The notes under the pieces: generated by a model
Seen by the model: only the letters and a program-made list of their open reading frames with translations
What the model was told of the DNA's origin: nothing
Database searches by the model: none
Program-made: the position numbers and the translations under genes
In this document: positions 42,307 to 45,075 of the stretch, piece after piece
Layout: every line of letters begins with the position of its first letter
Position numbering within the stretch: position 1 is the stretch's first letter
DNA from: CAYJFQ01 sp964369955
Lineage (GTDB): Bacteria; Bacillota_I; Bacilli_A; Erysipelotrichales; Erysipelotrichaceae
DNA length: 45,075 nucleotides
NCBI GenBank assembly: GCA_964369955.1
Contig: CAYJFQ010000011.1
Coordinates: 1-45,075, forward strand
Reading direction: 5' to 3'

Positions 42307-43446
42307 CTATCTTTTTAAGAGTTTTTTAATAGCTCTTTTAATCTTTATTTGATTATTTTCTTTTTTTCCATATTTTTTTGAAAGCTCTTTTACTGATTTA
42401 TTATCTAAGTCAAGAAAGAATTCATCACGATCTTTCGGTTTTTTTGTTCCAAAAATTAGAGCCTTATTAAATATGCAAACATCTTTAATTTTGCACTGAC
42501 CTAAAATTTCTTCTTTACTAAAAAAACTATTAATAATATCTGCACCCTTATTTGTGTTAGAAATTACCATTGTCACCCCATTGCGGTAATCAACGTCAGG
42601 TAAAACTTTACTAATGCCCCAAAAATCTCCTATTGTAATATCTGCAGATGATTTTCCATTTTTAAATGCACAAGTATAACATGAACTCTTAAGTGCAACA
42701 TCGCTTAGAAACAATTTCATATAGTCATCATTAAAATATTCATTAAAATATTGAGAATTTTCTAACTTTATTTTTATACCGTAATTAGTCCAACCATTTG
42801 TTTTATCTCTAAAATTAATTCCTTTTATTTTATCAACACCAAAAGTAGATAAATATTTTTTATATAACTTCGGAGTAGGAACTCCATGACAAACAATATC
42901 TAATGTTATTAAGTTTTGATAGTCAACATTGAGATATTGTTTCAATCCAGCAACTTGACAAGGGGTTCCGCTAAACAGTAACAAATGTTTGTCATCGAGT
43001 TTTTGTTTTATTTTTTTGAAAATATTTCCCAAATCACTCTCAACATATTTAGAACCAAACGCCTTTATCAAATCATCACTATTATCAATAAACATGTGAG
43101 CAACTTTAAATTCATCATCATAACTGGGTGCACAAACAATCCCATCTTTTTTTAAGACAAAATTACTTAAAGCTCCAAAAACACCGCCAGAAGAACTTCT
43201 TATTTTAATTTCATTGTTGCTATTAATAATTGCATGACATAATTTTTCGCCATACCCTGTTTTTTCTTTTACGTTAATAACTGGACAGATTTTTCTACAC
43301 AATCCACATTCAACACATTTATTTTGATCGATTATCGCAATAAAAAATCCTTCATGATTCTCTTTCATAACTATTGCTTGATTAGGACATTTATTATAAC
43401 ACGCACGACAATTTGCACATTTATCTTGATTTATTACCGATTTCAT
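42307..43446 (-). CDS. Iron-sulfur protein with coenzyme F420 hydrogenase/dehydrogenase beta-subunit domain
   Basis: A 379-residue protein with two [4Fe-4S] motifs (Cys10, 13, 16, 20 and Cys44, 47, 50, 54), followed by F420-hydrogenase beta N- and C-terminal domains (SSSGGVFGALSNFVL near 84-98, LFSGTPCQVAGLKQYL near 157-172, ITIGDFWG near 270-277). F420 itself is not expected in this organism; family members in polysaccharide loci are of unknown reaction, thought to be reductases. It begins the operon that includes the pyruvyl transferase. Confidence 0.87.
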   Translation of the reverse strand: MKSVINQDKCANCRACYNKCPNQAIVMKENHEGFFIAIIDQNKCVECGLCRKICPVINVKEKTGYGEKLCHAIINSNNEIKIRSSSGGVFGALSNFVLKKDGIVCAPSYDDEFKVAHMFIDNSDDLIKAFGSKYVESDLGNIFKKIKQKLDDKHLLLFSGTPCQVAGLKQYLNVDYQNLITLDIVCHGVPTPKLYKKYLSTFGVDKIKGINFRDKTNGWTNYGIKIKLENSQYFNEYFNDDYMKLFLSDVALKSSCYTCAFKNGKSSADITIGDFWGISKVLPDVDYRNGVTMVISNTNKGADIINSFFSKEEILGQCKIKDVCIFNKALIFGTKKPKDRDEFFLDLDNKSVKELSKKYGKKENNQIKIKRAIKKLLKR

Positions 43447-43474
43447 TACTCACCTTTACTTTTTTTCACTTTAA

Positions 43475-43503
43475 AGTATAGATTTTTATCAACATAAATT
43501 CAA
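43475..43503 (-). promoter_or_regulatory. Promoter of the polysaccharide operon (minus strand)
   Basis: TTGAAT (complement of 43498-43503) is 17 bp from TATACT (complement of 43475-43480), about 29 bases before the start at 43446. Confidence 0.6.
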
Positions 43504-43566
43504 GTATCGGTGAAAAATAATATTTTATATAAAAAGCTATTAGTAACTACATCTCACTTAACATCA

Positions 43567-43596
43567 TTGAGGTTTAATTTAGGAATATGTTATACT
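43567..43596 (+). promoter_or_regulatory. Promoter of the polymerase-like gene
   Basis: TTGAGG (43567-43572) is 18 bp from TATACT (43591-43596); AAGGAG follows before the ATG at 43625. It is divergent from the minus-strand operon promoter. Confidence 0.55.
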
Positions 43597-43624
43597 TACT
43601 AATGGTTTTATAAGGAGATTAATT

Positions 43625-44986
43625 ATGATTATTTCAATAATTGAAAATAAAAAAATAAATCGAAAGATATTTGTTGCATTTATATTATCATTCCCTTTTA
43701 TTGATGTTTTAACTTCATTAATTACTAGATTCTATGCTCCACCAATTTCAATTGGTATTATCATAAAGGGGATGTTTTTAGCATATTTGTTTATTTATGT
43801 AATTTATCATTTATTTAAGGGGAGTGAAAAAAGATTGCTGATATTGACTTTTATTTATTTTCTTTTATTTTTATTTTGGTTATTTTGTTTTTTATTTAAT
43901 AGAATTGAATATTTAACTTTTTCTAACATCATATCAGAGATAATTTTAGTATTTAAATACTTTAGTTTTATAATTACTTTAATTTTAATGTATTTATTTG
44001 TTAAATATAATAAATTTGGATTAACTGATTTCATTAATGTAATGAATGTTACTTTTATTTGTTATATCATTATTATGCTTATTCCATTTATAACAGATAC
44101 CGGTTTTCCTTCGTATCGTATTTCACCTAATATCGGAACTTCTGGTTGGTTTTATTCTGCAAATGAAATTGGAGCAATACTATTATTACTTTTAAATCAT
44201 GCTTTATCTCAATTAAAAAAGAATAATTCTCTAACTAATTATTTATTTATTCCTATGGCGATTTTCTTAACTTTAGAAATAGGCACTAAAGTAGTTTTAT
44301 TTGGAGTTATTTTTATTTTGATTTTCCATTTTGGAATAAATTTACTAAATTTCAAGAATAGTAAATTAAAATATTTTTTAATCATTCTCCCAATTAGCTT
44401 TTTATTAATTATAAATAGTGCACCAATCAAAAACATTCAATTAAATGTAACTAATGAAGCTACAAAGAATCCTAATAGTTTAGAAAATATAGATCCTGAT
44501 TCTGGCATTCCTAATTATGATATTGAATCAACTCCAATTTTTGATTTTTGCGAAACCAATGATTTGTTGGCCAAAATTACTAGTGGGAGAAATTATTTTA
44601 TTTGTAGTAATTATAAAATCTATGGCAGTTCTGATTTATCGATTCAACTAACTGGTATTGGTATTAGTGATATTGAATTATTCGGTAATAAGAATATTAA
44701 TAAACTAATTGAAATTGATATTTTTGATATATTATTTAGATTTGGCTTAATAGGTTTTATTATTTATTTTTTACCATTTGGTTTAATTTTTTATCTAATA
44801 TTTAAAAATATTTTTAAACATCGTTTATTTAACTTAGATATTCTTAATTATTTCTTTATCATTTTGATGCAGTTAGGTATTTCATTAATTGCAGGTCATG
44901 TATTAGGAGCGCCTTCGGTAAGTATTTATCTTGCAGTTACTATTATTTGTTTATGGATGACAACTAATAATCCTATAGATAATTGA
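43625..44986 (+). CDS. Multi-pass membrane protein, O-antigen ligase/Wzy polymerase-like
   Basis: A 453-residue protein with about 11-12 hydrophobic segments and one large extracellular loop near residues 270-345, the layout of Wzy/WaaL/RfaL enzymes. NIGTSGWFYSANEIGAILLL near 170-190 and TSGRNYFICSNYKIYG near 318-333 resemble the conserved loops of O-antigen polymerases. With the flippase it would polymerise repeat units or attach them. It is alone on its strand, opposite the rest of the locus. No sequence-specific catalytic residue is certain. Confidence 0.75.
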   Translation: MIISIIENKKINRKIFVAFILSFPFIDVLTSLITRFYAPPISIGIIIKGMFLAYLFIYVIYHLFKGSEKRLLILTFIYFLLFLFWLFCFLFNRIEYLTFSNIISEIILVFKYFSFIITLILMYLFVKYNKFGLTDFINVMNVTFICYIIIMLIPFITDTGFPSYRISPNIGTSGWFYSANEIGAILLLLLNHALSQLKKNNSLTNYLFIPMAIFLTLEIGTKVVLFGVIFILIFHFGINLLNFKNSKLKYFLIILPISFLLIINSAPIKNIQLNVTNEATKNPNSLENIDPDSGIPNYDIESTPIFDFCETNDLLAKITSGRNYFICSNYKIYGSSDLSIQLTGIGISDIELFGNKNINKLIEIDIFDILFRFGLIGFIIYFLPFGLIFYLIFKNIFKHRLFNLDILNYFFIILMQLGISLIAGHVLGAPSVSIYLAVTIICLWMTTNNPIDN

Positions 44987-45006
44987 AATAATAAATCTAT
45001 TTAAGA

Positions 45007-45036
45007 AAAAAGTACCAATAAATTGGTACTTTTTTT
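45007..45036 (+). terminator. Intrinsic terminator after the polymerase-like gene
   Basis: AGTACCAAT (45011-45019) pairs with ATTGGTACT (45022-45030), with A residues before and a T run after, so it may work in both directions. Confidence 0.88.
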
Positions 45037-45075
45037 AATATTTCATTAAGGCTAACACATTATATCCAGGCAATA

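Overview
This window comes from an AT-rich Bacillota (Firmicute) with a cell wall. Evidence includes EzrA, an LCP-family protein, MurC, TagA-like chemistry, classic TTGACA/TATAAT promoters, AGGAGG ribosome binding sites, U-tailed terminators and a cobalamin riboswitch. TGA is used as a stop, so the mycoplasma code is not in use. Gene order is Bacillus-like in places (ezrA-nifS-thiI; trmB-x-ytpR-x-murC) but condensed, which suggests a reduced lineage near Erysipelotrichia, Turicibacter or the walled relatives of Mollicutes. That placement is inference; there is no rRNA gene to settle it.

Region 1 (1-4700) is accessory DNA. An array of IS21-like terminal repeats with about 31 bp period (93-205), and a 15 bp exact inverted match at 4486-4500, bracket a minus-strand operon. 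The operon is a broken C-terminal piece of a HerA/DptH-like ATPase, a PD-(D/E)XK-like nuclease with a DUF4268 domain, and a 906-residue SF1 helicase. It lies just past the 3' end of an rlmCD gene and looks like a decayed defence islet.

Region 2 (4701-24940) is core, all on the minus strand. It holds rpsP-khpA-rimM-trmD-rlmCD (translation and RNA modification); ezrA-nifS-thiI-ffh (division, sulfur transfer, protein targeting); an XRE-cupin regulator with potABCD (polyamine uptake); ygiQ-nagA-dagK-epimerase-nagB-trxA-lcp (amino-sugar use and envelope); and pduL (phosphotransacylase).

Region 3 (24991-29236) has a LexA-like autocleavable repressor divergent from a Y-family polymerase operon. Two identical palindromic operators, 30 bp apart, lie inside the overlapping promoters. 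Next is a cobalamin riboswitch controlling an ECF S component and a DUF4430 (transcobalamin-like) protein, then rpsD with its own promoter and leader.

Region 4 (29271-35768) holds trmB-lipoprotein-ytpR-disordered protein-murC-ybjQ, then ldh and asnA.

Region 5 (35775-45075) is a surface-polysaccharide locus: wecB and tagA (ManNAc donor and transfer), a GT4, a flippase, a GT2, a polysaccharide pyruvyl transferase, an iron-sulfur F420-hydrogenase-beta-like protein, and a divergent polymerase/ligase-like membrane protein. Together these could build, export and decorate a glycopolymer; an initiating phosphoglycosyltransferase is not in the window.

The best candidates for something new are the HerA remnant-DUF4268-helicase islet, the DUF4430/ECF-S cobalamin module with its 13-codon leader ORF, and the disordered protein upstream of murC.
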